This document shows, in pieces, positions 1-6,047 of a stretch of 8,848 bases of DNA; positions within the stretch are counted from its first letter, which is position 1, and the number at the start of each line of letters is the position of its first letter. The translations under genes were made by a program, and so were the position numbers. The DNA is from UBA1151 sp963579925 (GTDB taxonomy: Bacteria > Chloroflexota > Dehalococcoidia > Lucifugimonadales > Lucifugimonadaceae): positions 1-8,848 of the forward strand of contig CAUZJA010000116.1 in the NCBI GenBank assembly GCA_963579925.1. The letters are read 5' to 3'. The notes beneath the pieces were generated by a model. It was not told where the DNA came from. It saw only the letters and a program-made list of their open reading frames with translations, and searched no databases.

Positions 1-1060
1 AGTCATCTGCAGATGACTTCAGTGAGCCTGCCCACGATTCGTCCTGCCACGAGTGCTTGCCAGCTTCATCTGCGAGCTGCGTAACAATTGGCCCCACATC
101 TCCAGCGATGCCCACGGCAACGGAGCGCGCTCGTCCAATGTCTGCAGGTGATGGGTCGACGAAGATGAATTTCACGTTGCTATCGAATGGTGGAGAGCCA
201 CCGTAGCCCCAAGTGTAGTCGAGCTTCTGGCCCAGCAGCAACACCACATCTGCCTCACCAATGCGCTGTGCAGCGGCGTTCAAAGGCAGGTATCCGAAGC
301 CAGCGGAGTACTCGTGATCATCGGGGACGAGGCCACGCGCTGAGTCGATAGTAAAGATAGGAATTCGGGTTGTTTCGACCAGCCGAGTTAGCTCTTCGGC
401 TGCTGCGGTTGCACCTGCACCGGTCCCGGCCAGGATCACTGGCTTGCTGGCTGAGCGCAGTAGTTCGATGGCATTAGCGACCTGCTCAGGGTCGCCAAAA
501 TACTTGTGGGGAGCGCCATACTCAGACGGCAGATAGCGCATCGCAACGTCCGCATCGACTTCGGCTTCCTGCAAGTCGGCGGGAATCGTCAGATGCACCG
601 GTCCCTGTCGGCCTTCCAGTGCAGTTCGGAATGCCAGGGAAATATACTCGGGAATCCGTTCAACGGACGGGATTTCCCATGCACCTTTTGTCACTGGAGC
701 GGCTACACCAACTTGGTCGAACTCCTGCATCGCTCCACGACCAATGTTGTGCGAGTCAGCAGACCCGGCAATGTTGACGACAGGTGCGTGTGAGTGCGTT
801 GCGTTGGCGAGCCCCGGAATGGCGTTCGCGTGGCCCGGTGTGGTCGAGAGCGCAACACCAGCGCGATTCAGAAGGCGGGAGTATGCGTCGGCCATGTGGA
901 CGGCACCGGACTCGTGCCGGGTGTCCAGCATTCTGAACGAATCATCAGCCAGCACATCCAACAGATGTAGAAAATGGTCACCTGCAACGCCGAAGAGGGT
1001 GTCCACATCCTCGGCATGCAACGATTTTGCTATCAGGTGACTACCGGTAATCTTCGCCAC
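1..1060 (-). CDS. TPP-dependent enzyme of the acetolactate synthase/decarboxylase family, 3' end outside window
   Basis: 353 codons are visible; the family is usually about 550 residues, so the C-terminal cofactor domain with the GDG...N motif lies off the left edge. The start is GTG at 1060, with GGGAG (1067-1071) six bases upstream; an in-frame stop (1079-1081) allows little more N-terminus. Residues 1-165 look like the PYR domain: LFGVAGD near 22-28, the catalytic glutamate as RHESGA (Glu50, which activates TPP), and TPGHAN in place of the usual GGPGxxN. GRQGPVHLTIPADLQ closes that domain. The middle domain follows from about residue 190 (PVILAGTGAGATAAA, then ADVVLLLGQKLDY). The family includes acetolactate synthase, oxalyl-CoA decarboxylase, benzoylformate decarboxylase, sulfoacetaldehyde acetyltransferase and 2-hydroxyacyl-CoA lyase. 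The substrate cannot be told from this part. It lies 67 bases downstream of the 99-residue gene on the same strand, probably co-transcribed. Confidence 0.9.
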   Translation of the reverse strand, partial: MAKITGSHLIAKSLHAEDVDTLFGVAGDHFLHLLDVLADDSFRMLDTRHESGAVHMADAYSRLLNRAGVALSTTPGHANAIPGLANATHSHAPVVNIAGSADSHNIGRGAMQEFDQVGVAAPVTKGAWEIPSVERIPEYISLAFRTALEGRQGPVHLTIPADLQEAEVDADVAMRYLPSEYGAPHKYFGDPEQVANAIELLRSASKPVILAGTGAGATAAAEELTRLVETTRIPIFTIDSARGLVPDDHEYSAGFGYLPLNAAAQRIGEADVVLLLGQKLDYTWGYGGSPPFDSNVKFIFVDPSPADIGRARSVAVGIAGDVGPIVTQLADEAGKHSWQDESWAGSLKSSADD

Positions 1061-1127
1061 TACACACTCCCAATGAAACTACGAAATCCAAAGGGCGGCA
1101 GCATAGCATGCCAGAGGCGTTTACCGG

Positions 1128-1427
1128 TCAAGCGTCGGGATCGTAGTCCTGATACTCAATCGAACTTTCGGGCTCTTCGGTGCGCGAAGGCCGCTTCTTG
1201 AAGAAAATGCGCCAGAAGCGATAGGTACCGCTGGTGATCCGCGCTGCGTGACCGCAAAAGTAGCGGACCACGGAGTCGTCCTCGCCGTACATCCGACCAC
1301 CAGGGAACATTCCTCGGCTGTGGCGAAATGACTCCGACGGCCCGAGTGGGCGATGGTCGCGCCGCGCTGTCTCGTCATCTTTCTGTCGCTGTCTATCCTC
1401 AGCTTCTTTTTGCTTTGGATCAGCCAT
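1128..1427 (-). CDS. Hypothetical small basic protein with acidic YDPD tail (99 aa)
   Basis: I do not recognise a family. The start ATG at 1427 has a strong GGGAGG (1432-1437) four bases upstream. Residues 1-26 are highly charged (K, E, D, R, Q) and probably helical or disordered. Residues 27-50 are rich in Gly, Arg and Pro (HRPLGPSESFRHS, FPGGRMYGED). Residues 53-79 are basic and aromatic (VVRYFCGHA, YRFWRIFFKKR) and could lie on a membrane or bind nucleic acid. The tail is acidic and ends IEYQDYDPDA. That tail matches the end of the small membrane protein at 2864-3145 (IQYKVYDPDNDD). HRPxG followed by FR near residues 25-35 also recurs near the start of that protein. It lies 46 bases downstream of the 24-residue ORF and 67 bases upstream of the TPP enzyme, in the same direction. 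It is not a shadow of a real gene, because nothing else convincing codes here. Function unknown. Confidence 0.65.
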   Translation of the reverse strand: MADPKQKEAEDRQRQKDDETARRDHRPLGPSESFRHSRGMFPGGRMYGEDDSVVRYFCGHAARITSGTYRFWRIFFKKRPSRTEEPESSIEYQDYDPDA

Positions 1428-1473
1428 GTGGCCTCCCGGCTACTCCCAGATACGAACTTCGACCGTTACCTGC

Positions 1474-1548
1474 TTATATGGGCAGGATCTTTCGGACGAT
1501 CTTAAGTGGTAAGAAAATGATCTTGAAGACGAGACCAATAATTCCCAT
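1474..1548 (-). CDS. Possible tiny cationic hydrophobic peptide (24 aa)
   Basis: A 24-codon ORF starts with ATG at 1548, seven bases after GGGAG (1556-1560), the same spacing as the larger genes here. The peptide begins MGIIGLVFKII and ends KIVRKILPI. Lys9, Lys16, Arg19 and Lys20 fall on one side of a helical wheel and the rest is Ile, Leu, Val, Phe and Pro, so it would be an amphipathic, membrane-seeking peptide of net charge about +4. The G-hydrophobic-F-K pattern resembles the membrane segment of the protein at 2864-3145. It is followed after 46 bases by the 99-residue gene and could be a leader of that operon, a small membrane protein, or a type I toxin-like peptide. A longer overlapping frame exists (1502-1750, minus) but lacks a good ribosome binding site. 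Being so short, it could be chance. Confidence 0.4.
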   Translation of the reverse strand: MGIIGLVFKIIFLPLKIVRKILPI

Positions 1549-1748
1549 TCGCTAACTCCCTGATTCGAGCCGTTTGTTCACGCGATGCGACGAGTGTATC
1601 TGTAGACAGGGATAAGCCAGAACAAACAGCTCGCTTTCTAAACATCTGCAATTCCCTCACCATTCCAAGCAGATCCGCCGCTCTGTTTGGGCGTGCATAG
1701 AATGTTGGTATCGCCTCACACAGCACCAAGGAGAGTTTCAAACCTCGC
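1549..1748. other. Divergent intergenic region
   Basis: 200 bases between the leftward small genes and the rightward hydrolase, so it should hold promoters for both. I see only weak boxes: TAGAAT at 1698-1703 on the plus strand without a matching -35. No clear operator or hairpin is visible. Confidence 0.4.
1556..1560 (-). promoter_or_regulatory. Ribosome binding site of the 24-residue ORF
   Basis: GGGAG on the minus strand, seven bases before ATG 1548. This is the main evidence that the very short reading frame downstream is translated. Confidence 0.45.
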
Positions 1749-2867
1749 ATGCGACCCGGCCGCCGATTTGCTATCTCCTCGATTTCCGTACTCGTGCTGC
1801 TGTTCGGTCTTTTTGCCGCTGCGACCTTGTACTACTCAGAACGCATCAACAGCGGCGGCCTGGAAGTTGATCGCAGCGCTGAAGATCATGATGTTGAGGT
1901 AATCGCCATTGATGGAGACTCGGTCACGCTCAAAGGCGGTAACCCTGCCAAACAACCGCGGGTCGTGGGCCTTGAGTGGCCCGGCGGATACGCTCGTGCG
2001 GACGGACTCGTTCCCGTCGAGGGAGACACTACGAGGCGCAATTTTGAGCTTGTCTCTGGCGATCTGTCGGTTGGGGATATGGTCCGTTACGACAAACACG
2101 CGTGGTGTTGCGATCCCGGGGCGCTGGGGCTGGAGTTTGCCAACGTTCGGCTCAACACCGAGCTGGGCGAGGTAGACGGATGGGCCGTCGATACAGGCTC
2201 CACATCATGGGTGGTGTTCATCCACGGCAAGGACTCAGACCGAACACAGGGGCTTCGACTGCTCCCAACGCTGGTTGAAGCTGGCTGGAGCGTGTTGATC
2301 ACTACCTACCGTAACCACGAGGCCTCTCCAGCCGATCCCAGCAATCGCCATAACTACGGCCTCACTGAGTGGCGAGATCTTGAGACGGCGGTTCAGTTCG
2401 TACAAGACCTGGGCGCTGAGCGACTCGTGCTGGCGGGCTGGAGTATGGGCGGAGCGACATCACTGGCGTTCATGCGCGAATCGGACGTCAGTGACGATAT
2501 CGACGGGCTGATTCTTGGCTCGCCGCTGTTCAGTCTCGAACGTGCGGTCGACTATGGAGCAGAGCAACTTAGTCTCCCCGGCCTCCTAACGTCATCGGCA
2601 AAATGGCTCGCCGATGTGCGATTTGGGATCGATTGGGATGCCACGGACTACATGAATGTAGCTGCTTCTCTTGATGTTACGGTGCTGATCATGCGCGGAG
2701 ATGCCGATGAGACGGTTGCAGTGAATGATACCGACCTGTTCGCCGCAGGCCTTAGCGGGCGCAACGCGGTCATCACATTCGGCGGCGGACGCCACACGGC
2801 ACTGTGGAACGCCAACCCTGAGCTGTTCGAGCGATCGGTAAGCGAATACCTAGAGCTGCTGCCCTAA
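1749..2867 (+). CDS. Membrane-anchored alpha/beta hydrolase (372 aa)
   Basis: A serine hydrolase of the alpha/beta fold, probably held outside the cytoplasmic membrane by one N-terminal helix. Residues 1-6 are basic (MRPGRR) and 8-29 form a hydrophobic segment (ISVLVLLFGLFAAATLYY) without a clear cleavage site. Residues 40-150 have no recognised motif and resemble a beta-rich spacer. The hydrolase domain starts about 152: oxyanion-hole HG (159-160, in VFIHGKDSDR), NYGLTEWRDLETAV (202-215), the nucleophile elbow GWSMGG with Ser232, a probable acid Asp320 in RGDADETV, and His349 in GGRHTALW. The layout recalls the BEM46-type hydrolases; the substrate is unknown. No other in-frame start fits, but the purine-rich AGGAG (1729-1733) is 15 bases from ATG 1749, unlike the usual 7 here, so translation may be weak. 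The stop codon overlaps that of the convergent gene at 2864. Confidence 0.88.
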   Translation: MRPGRRFAISSISVLVLLFGLFAAATLYYSERINSGGLEVDRSAEDHDVEVIAIDGDSVTLKGGNPAKQPRVVGLEWPGGYARADGLVPVEGDTTRRNFELVSGDLSVGDMVRYDKHAWCCDPGALGLEFANVRLNTELGEVDGWAVDTGSTSWVVFIHGKDSDRTQGLRLLPTLVEAGWSVLITTYRNHEASPADPSNRHNYGLTEWRDLETAVQFVQDLGAERLVLAGWSMGGATSLAFMRESDVSDDIDGLILGSPLFSLERAVDYGAEQLSLPGLLTSSAKWLADVRFGIDWDATDYMNVAASLDVTVLIMRGDADETVAVNDTDLFAAGLSGRNAVITFGGGRHTALWNANPELFERSVSEYLELLP

Positions 2868-3145
2868 TCGTCGTTATCGGGGTCGTATACCTTGTACTGG
2901 ATGCCCTCTGAACTAGAGTCGATCACATCACCGCTAGTCTGCGACTGCCTCTTCCGCTTAGACCAGACGAATTTCAAAAGCTTGAAGACGCCAATTAACA
3001 CGAACATGAGCAGCTTGAACAGGCCAATGAGCGCCAGCATCGTGACGCCGCCGCTACGGTGAACCCGGCGGTTATGCTCAATCGTGGACGCCACCAGTGG
3101 GTCTCTGAACTGGTGGCCACGATTGCCACCCGGTCTGTGGTTCAT
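2864..3145 (-). CDS. Small membrane protein with tandem Phe-Lys 11-residue repeat and YDPD tail (93 aa, or 58 aa)
   Basis: No known family recognised. From ATG 3145 the protein has 93 residues, with GAAGG (3153-3157) seven bases upstream, the usual spacing here. A second ATG at 3040 would give 58 residues but has no ribosome binding site. Residues 1-35 are Arg/His/Gly-rich. Then come two adjacent copies of an 11-residue unit, LIGLFKLLMFV and LIGVFKLLKFV (9 of 11 identical). Together they make one membrane-spanning or membrane-lying helix with Lys on one face, followed by a basic stop (WSKRKR). The tail (SSSEGIQYKVYDPDNDD) is acidic and shares I-x-Y-x-x-Y-D-P-D with the 99-residue protein at 1128. 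The positive-inside rule would put the tail in the cytoplasm. Its N-terminal codons overlap a large inverted repeat (3079-3125), which leaves the start uncertain. It is convergent with the hydrolase at 1749 and divergent from the esterase. Confidence 0.6.
   Translation of the reverse strand: MNHRPGGNRGHQFRDPLVASTIEHNRRVHRSGGVTMLALIGLFKLLMFVLIGVFKLLKFVWSKRKRQSQTSGDVIDSSSEGIQYKVYDPDNDD
2966..3031 (-). repeat. Tandem 33-base repeat encoding an 11-residue unit
   Basis: Two adjacent 33-base units (2999-3031 and 2966-2998) match at 23 of 33 bases by my count, yet encode 9 of 11 identical residues. Most base changes are silent, so the unit looks old and kept at the protein level. Each unit carries one Phe-Lys pair in a hydrophobic run. 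Confidence 0.7.
3079..3125. repeat. Large inverted repeat / hairpin (9 + 8 bp arms)
   Basis: Left arm CAATCGTGG (3079-3087), three unpaired bases (acg), CCACCAGT (3091-3098), a ten-base loop, then ACTGGTGG (3109-3116) directly followed by CCACGATTG (3117-3125). All 17 pairs are perfect; the only defect is the three-base bulge on the left arm. It lies inside residues 8-22 of the 93-residue reading frame, or 39-85 bases upstream of the alternative start at 3040. No U-run follows on either strand, so it is not a simple terminator. It could be a 5' UTR structure, a protein-binding palindrome or a dispersed repeat. Confidence 0.8.
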
Positions 3146-3273
3146 GAGGAAACCTTCTCTACTTGCCTGAATTCCTGCGGCGCATGCGAACGAGATTACC
3201 GACTCGGTCGTTATTCGCTCGATCTCGCTTCGTGCTGCCTATCTTACCCTCAACATGCAGCCCGATTCTCAAT

Positions 3274-3301
3274 ACGGACCTGCTCCTCGGGTAGGGTCCG
3301 T
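3274..3301. repeat. Short inverted repeat upstream of the esterase
   Basis: ACGGACC (3274-3280) and GGTCCGT (3295-3301) are perfect 7-base complements separated by 14 bases. The element ends 63 bases before the esterase start. It could be an operator half-site pair or a 5' UTR hairpin; nothing else supports either. Confidence 0.35.
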
Positions 3302-3364
3302 GTTCTATATGATGCGCTCTACATCTTTGACCGCCACCACATTGCCCCTTTCAAGGACCAACCA

Positions 3365-4297
3365 ATGCCCCTGCACCCGCAAGTCGTAGAACTGATGAAC
3401 ATCAGCGCTGAGCTGAATATCCCTGCCCTGTGGGAGATCAGTCCGGAGGAGTCACGACGACTCGGTAACAAGCGGCGCGAAGTGATCCAGGGCGAGTTCA
3501 TCCCCGTCAGCATCGCCTACGACCGAACGATTCCCGGTCCAGCGGGAGACATCCCTGTACGCATATATGAACCCAAAGGGCCAGGCCCGTACTCCCTGCT
3601 AATGCACTTCCACGGTGGTGGTTGGGTGATTGGTGACTTGGACAGCGGCGATTCAACGTGCCGAATGCTCGCTAACGGCATCAACGCCGTTGTGGTGTCA
3701 GTCGACTATCGCATGGCACCTGAGACGAAGTTTCCGGGAGCCCCTGACGATTGCTATGCCGCCACGGAGTGGGCTGTAGCGAGCGCGGCAGCGCTCAACG
3801 TTGATGCGTCAAAGATTGCCGTTGCGGGGACGTCTGCCGGAGGAAATCTTGCTGCTGTAGTGGCGTTAATCGCCCGCGACAAGGGCGGCCCAAAGATTAG
3901 CCACCAGATCCTCTACTGCCCCGTAATCGATTACCAATTTGAGCGGGCGTCATACAACAACTTTGCAGATGACTACGGCCTCACCAAGCAGGCGATGGAG
4001 TGGTTCTGGGAGCAGTACATTGCCAAAGGCGATGACCCGCTGCATCCCTACGCCTCAGTGATTCGCGCTGATGATCTATCAGGCCTCGCAGACACCACCA
4101 TCCTCGCCGCGGAGTTCGACCCGCTGGTAGATGAGGCCGTCGACTACGGCGCAGCACTCAAGGCCGCAGGAAACAACGTGGTGACTACCGTCTATGAAGG
4201 CATGATCCACGGGTTCAACGGCAACATTGGCCTGGTAGATGCAGCCCGAACCGCCAACGAAGAGGCGATAGCGCGCGTAAAGGCGTCGTTCGGGTAG
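3365..4297 (+). CDS. HSL-type (hormone-sensitive lipase family) esterase, alpha/beta hydrolase (310 aa)
   Basis: Hydrolyses carboxyl esters, probably of short acyl chains, in the cytoplasm; no signal peptide is seen. The oxyanion-hole motif HGGGW is at 83-87. The nucleophile elbow is GTSAGG (Ser157; the family usually has GDSAGG). DYRMAPETKFPGAPDDC (114-130) is the typical strand and helix before the elbow. The acid is Asp252 (EFDPLVDE) and the base His282 (MIHGF). 310 residues is the normal length for this family. The frame stays open 102 codons further upstream, but ATG 3365 has AAGGA (3353-3357) seven bases before it, the protein start MPLHPQVVEL is family-like, and the upstream part overlaps the opposite-strand small gene. 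Asp to Thr in the elbow is at a non-catalytic site and should not abolish activity. The gene is convergent with the SDR gene across a C-rich/G-rich hairpin. Confidence 0.93.
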   Translation: MPLHPQVVELMNISAELNIPALWEISPEESRRLGNKRREVIQGEFIPVSIAYDRTIPGPAGDIPVRIYEPKGPGPYSLLMHFHGGGWVIGDLDSGDSTCRMLANGINAVVVSVDYRMAPETKFPGAPDDCYAATEWAVASAAALNVDASKIAVAGTSAGGNLAAVVALIARDKGGPKISHQILYCPVIDYQFERASYNNFADDYGLTKQAMEWFWEQYIAKGDDPLHPYASVIRADDLSGLADTTILAAEFDPLVDEAVDYGAALKAAGNNVVTTVYEGMIHGFNGNIGLVDAARTANEEAIARVKASFG

Positions 4298-4330
4298 TTG
4301 GCCCCAAGACCAAGAATTCCCTCACCTCAA

Positions 4331-4351
4331 TCCTCTCCCGGTGGGAGAGGA
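4331..4351. terminator. Hairpin between convergent genes, possibly a dispersed palindrome
   Basis: TCCTCTCCC (4331-4339), a three-base loop (ggt), and GGGAGAGGA (4343-4351) pair over 9 bases. It sits in the 60-base gap between the convergent esterase and SDR stops, where a two-way terminator would be expected. No U-run follows on either strand, so it is not a classical intrinsic terminator. With the CCCTCACCTCAA just before it, it resembles the CCCTCTCCC/GGGAGAGGG palindromes seen repeatedly between genes in many bacteria, from memory only. Confidence 0.5.
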
Positions 4352-4357
4352 AGCGAC

Positions 4358-5152
4358 TTACTGCGGTCCCGGCCCCCACCATGCCGTAGTCCCACCGTCC
4401 ATGAGTAGCTCAGACCCGCTGACATAGCTAGCCTCATCTGATGCCAGGAAGAGGATGCCGTTGGCTATCTCTTCCGCCCTAGCCCAGCGCCCCAGCGGTA
4501 CGCGGTTGTTGCGCCACTCCGTGCCTGCTTTGTCTTCAAGCACCGGCTGAGTGAACGGCGTGACTGTCCAGCCCGGCAGTACCGTGTTCACTCGAATGTT
4601 GTCAGGGCCCAACTGCACCGCTGCTGCACGCGCAAAGTGCGTCATCCCTGCTCTTGATGTGGCGTATGCGGCGCCATAGTTACCGGTCATTTTTGCTGCC
4701 ATTGAGGAGATCAACACAATCGATCCGCCGCCAGCCTCTCGCATATGTGGTGCTACGGCCCGAACGCCAAGGAACATGCCCATGTTGGTGACGTCCATCG
4801 TGAGCTTCCAGCTATCGACTTCGCCCTCTACTATCGAACCGCGGTCAATCGTTCCGGCTAGATCGATGAGAATATTCACAATTCCGAACTCTGAAACTGC
4901 CTTCGACACAGCGCTGGCCCACTGAGATTCATCAGTCACATCCAGATGGACGTAATGCGCCTCGAAGCCGTCGTCTCGCATCTGCTGGGCCGACTTCTCG
5001 CCTGCAGCGTCGTCAAGATCGCCGATGACGACCTTTCCACCGCCCTTGAGGATCTCCCACGCGGCGATTCCCCCGAAACCCATGAGATCGCCTTTGGCCG
5101 CGTGTGCGCCGCCTGCAACCAGCGCTACTTTTCCTTCAAATCTGCCACTCAC
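4358..5152 (-). CDS. Short-chain dehydrogenase/reductase-like protein with altered active site (264 aa)
   Basis: A classical-length SDR, a Rossmann-fold NAD(P)-dependent oxidoreductase family. The start GTG 5152 has AGGAGG (5160-5165) seven bases upstream. The nucleotide-binding loop is unusual: AGGAHAAKGDLMGFGGIA (13-30), longer than TGxxxGIG by about five residues. Further landmarks are HLDVTDE (69-75), DLAG (97-100) where NNAG is usual, GSIVLISS with Ser150, Tyr163 in YATSR, LGPDNIRVNTVLPG (181-194) and VSGSELLMDGG (244-254). Ser150 and Tyr163 are correctly spaced (13 apart), but the catalytic Lys of YxxxK is Arg167, and the helix-4 Asn appears as Thr122 with Asn123 beside it. It may be an active variant, a broad carbonyl reductase, or a non-catalytic relative. 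It lies 122 bases downstream of the isochorismatase-family gene, across a strong hairpin, and could have its own promoter. Confidence 0.9.
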   Translation of the reverse strand: MSGRFEGKVALVAGGAHAAKGDLMGFGGIAAWEILKGGGKVVIGDLDDAAGEKSAQQMRDDGFEAHYVHLDVTDESQWASAVSKAVSEFGIVNILIDLAGTIDRGSIVEGEVDSWKLTMDVTNMGMFLGVRAVAPHMREAGGGSIVLISSMAAKMTGNYGAAYATSRAGMTHFARAAAVQLGPDNIRVNTVLPGWTVTPFTQPVLEDKAGTEWRNNRVPLGRWARAEEIANGILFLASDEASYVSGSELLMDGGTTAWWGPGPQ

Positions 5153-5204
5153 GTCACTGCCTCCTGATTTCTGCTGCGCAGGTTACGGCACCTGGCAGAC
5201 GAGC

Positions 5205-5246
5205 GAAATAGAACCGCCCGTGGCGCAATCCCACGGGCGGTCTTTT
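5205..5246 (-). terminator. Strong intrinsic terminator after the isochorismatase-family gene
   Basis: A perfect 11-base stem, ACCGCCCGTGG (5213-5223) with its complement (5231-5241), closes a seven-base loop. On the minus strand it follows the 5275 stop after about 34 bases and leads into TTCTATTT, a moderate U-tract. On the plus strand the stem is followed by CTTTT, so it could work both ways. It lies between the isochorismatase-family gene and the SDR start, arguing that these two genes are at least partly separate transcription units. Confidence 0.75.
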
Positions 5247-5274
5247 GATCTATTCGTCTAGTGACCGGAGTCAG

Positions 5275-5970
5275 CTAGCCACCGATTTGGCCAACCAGCT
5301 CTTCAGTGGTCTGGACTGAACTGGCCATCATTCGGAAGTTGAGGAGCGCTCCACCGTAGGCGTCGCCACCGGGCAGAACTGCCGCAGCGGTTGCATCTTT
5401 GGCAATACACACCTCAAATCCGTCTTCGAGCAGATCTCGCATGTGCGCTTCAACGCAGAGGTTGGCTGACATACCGGCGAGAATCACCTTGTCGATGCCC
5501 TGCTTCCGAAGCTGGAGTGCCAGGTCGTTGCTCTGCGGTCCGTAGACCTTGTGCGGGCTTGGGATAACGGTGCCCTCTTTTTCAATCAGGGGCTTGAGAG
5601 TCTCTTCCCAGTCGGCGCCAGAGCCGCTGAAGCCGTCGGTGTCGAGAGCACTCTGTCGATCAAACATGCCAATGGCGTGCATCATCGTCTCCAGTGCGCC
5701 ACCAAACTTCCACGCATGGTCCTGTGGGTAGTAGTAGTGCGGCGAGACGAATACGCCAATACCGGCATCCTGCGATGCGCTGATCAGCGATCGCAAATTC
5801 GCTACCGTGTTGTTCTCAACAACGCTGGGACCAACGATCTCCCATGTGACGGCTGTCTCTGAGAGAAAATCTACCTGTGGGTCTGTAATTACAAGCGCCG
5901 TATTGCCCTTGGTTATCTCGAACCCAGGGTTAGGCAGAATCTGGTCGTAGTGCATAGGTGCGTCTGTCAC
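5275..5970 (-). CDS. Isochorismatase-family cysteine hydrolase (231 aa)
   Basis: A cytoplasmic hydrolase of the isochorismatase-like superfamily, which cleaves amide, imide or vinyl-ether bonds (isochorismatase, nicotinamidase, N-carbamoylsarcosine amidase, maleamate and biuret amidases). The triad is visible: Asp30 in ITDPQVDF, Lys141 in SPHKVYG, and the nucleophile Cys172 in AGMSANLCVEAHMRDLL. The cis-peptide stretch before the Cys is intact. The stretch LVITDPQVDFL is the standard first strand and turn. The length is normal. The start is GTG 5970 with GGGAG (5978-5982) seven bases before it. The residue pattern does not single out a substrate; YYYPQDHAW (79-87) would line the pocket. It is followed by a strong terminator and lies about 326 bases downstream of the tautomerase gene in the same direction. 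With the SDR and tautomerase it suggests breakdown of small N- or carbonyl-containing ring compounds, an inference only. Confidence 0.92.
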   Translation of the reverse strand: MTDAPMHYDQILPNPGFEITKGNTALVITDPQVDFLSETAVTWEIVGPSVVENNTVANLRSLISASQDAGIGVFVSPHYYYPQDHAWKFGGALETMMHAIGMFDRQSALDTDGFSGSGADWEETLKPLIEKEGTVIPSPHKVYGPQSNDLALQLRKQGIDKVILAGMSANLCVEAHMRDLLEDGFEVCIAKDATAAAVLPGGDAYGGALLNFRMMASSVQTTEELVGQIGG

Positions 5971-6020
5971 TTGCGAACTCCCGTTACTGGCAGGCTGGCT
6001 TTAGGCCCTGCTTCGCGCCG

Positions 6021-6047
6021 ATGATAAATGGGAGTTGCACTCTTCAA
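6021..6047 (-). promoter_or_regulatory. Weak promoter candidate for the isochorismatase-family gene
   Basis: On the minus strand, TTGAAG (6042-6047) and TATCAT (6021-6026) are separated by 15 bases. The -10 matches 5 of 6 consensus bases and the -35 matches 4 of 6, but the spacing is shorter than the usual 17. It ends about 50 bases before the GTG at 5970. Confidence 0.25.

Noticed and set aside
1076..1100. Weak hairpin between the TPP enzyme and the 99-residue gene
   Set aside because: Only about six pairs with a bulge and no U-run; not enough for a terminator.
506..1201. Plus-strand ORFs across the left end
   Set aside because: Shadows of the minus-strand TPP enzyme, whose frame is continuous and carries family motifs.
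1502..1750. 82-codon minus-strand ORF in the divergent region
   Set aside because: Poor initiation signals and no recognisable features; it overlaps the better-supported 24-residue ORF in another frame.
3059..3364. 102-codon N-terminal extension of the esterase frame
   Set aside because: It overlaps the opposite-strand small gene, has no family features and no ribosome binding site; ATG 3365 has both a good site and a family-like start.
5551..5862. 103-codon plus-strand ORF
   Set aside because: Antisense shadow of the isochorismatase-family gene, which has its full catalytic triad.
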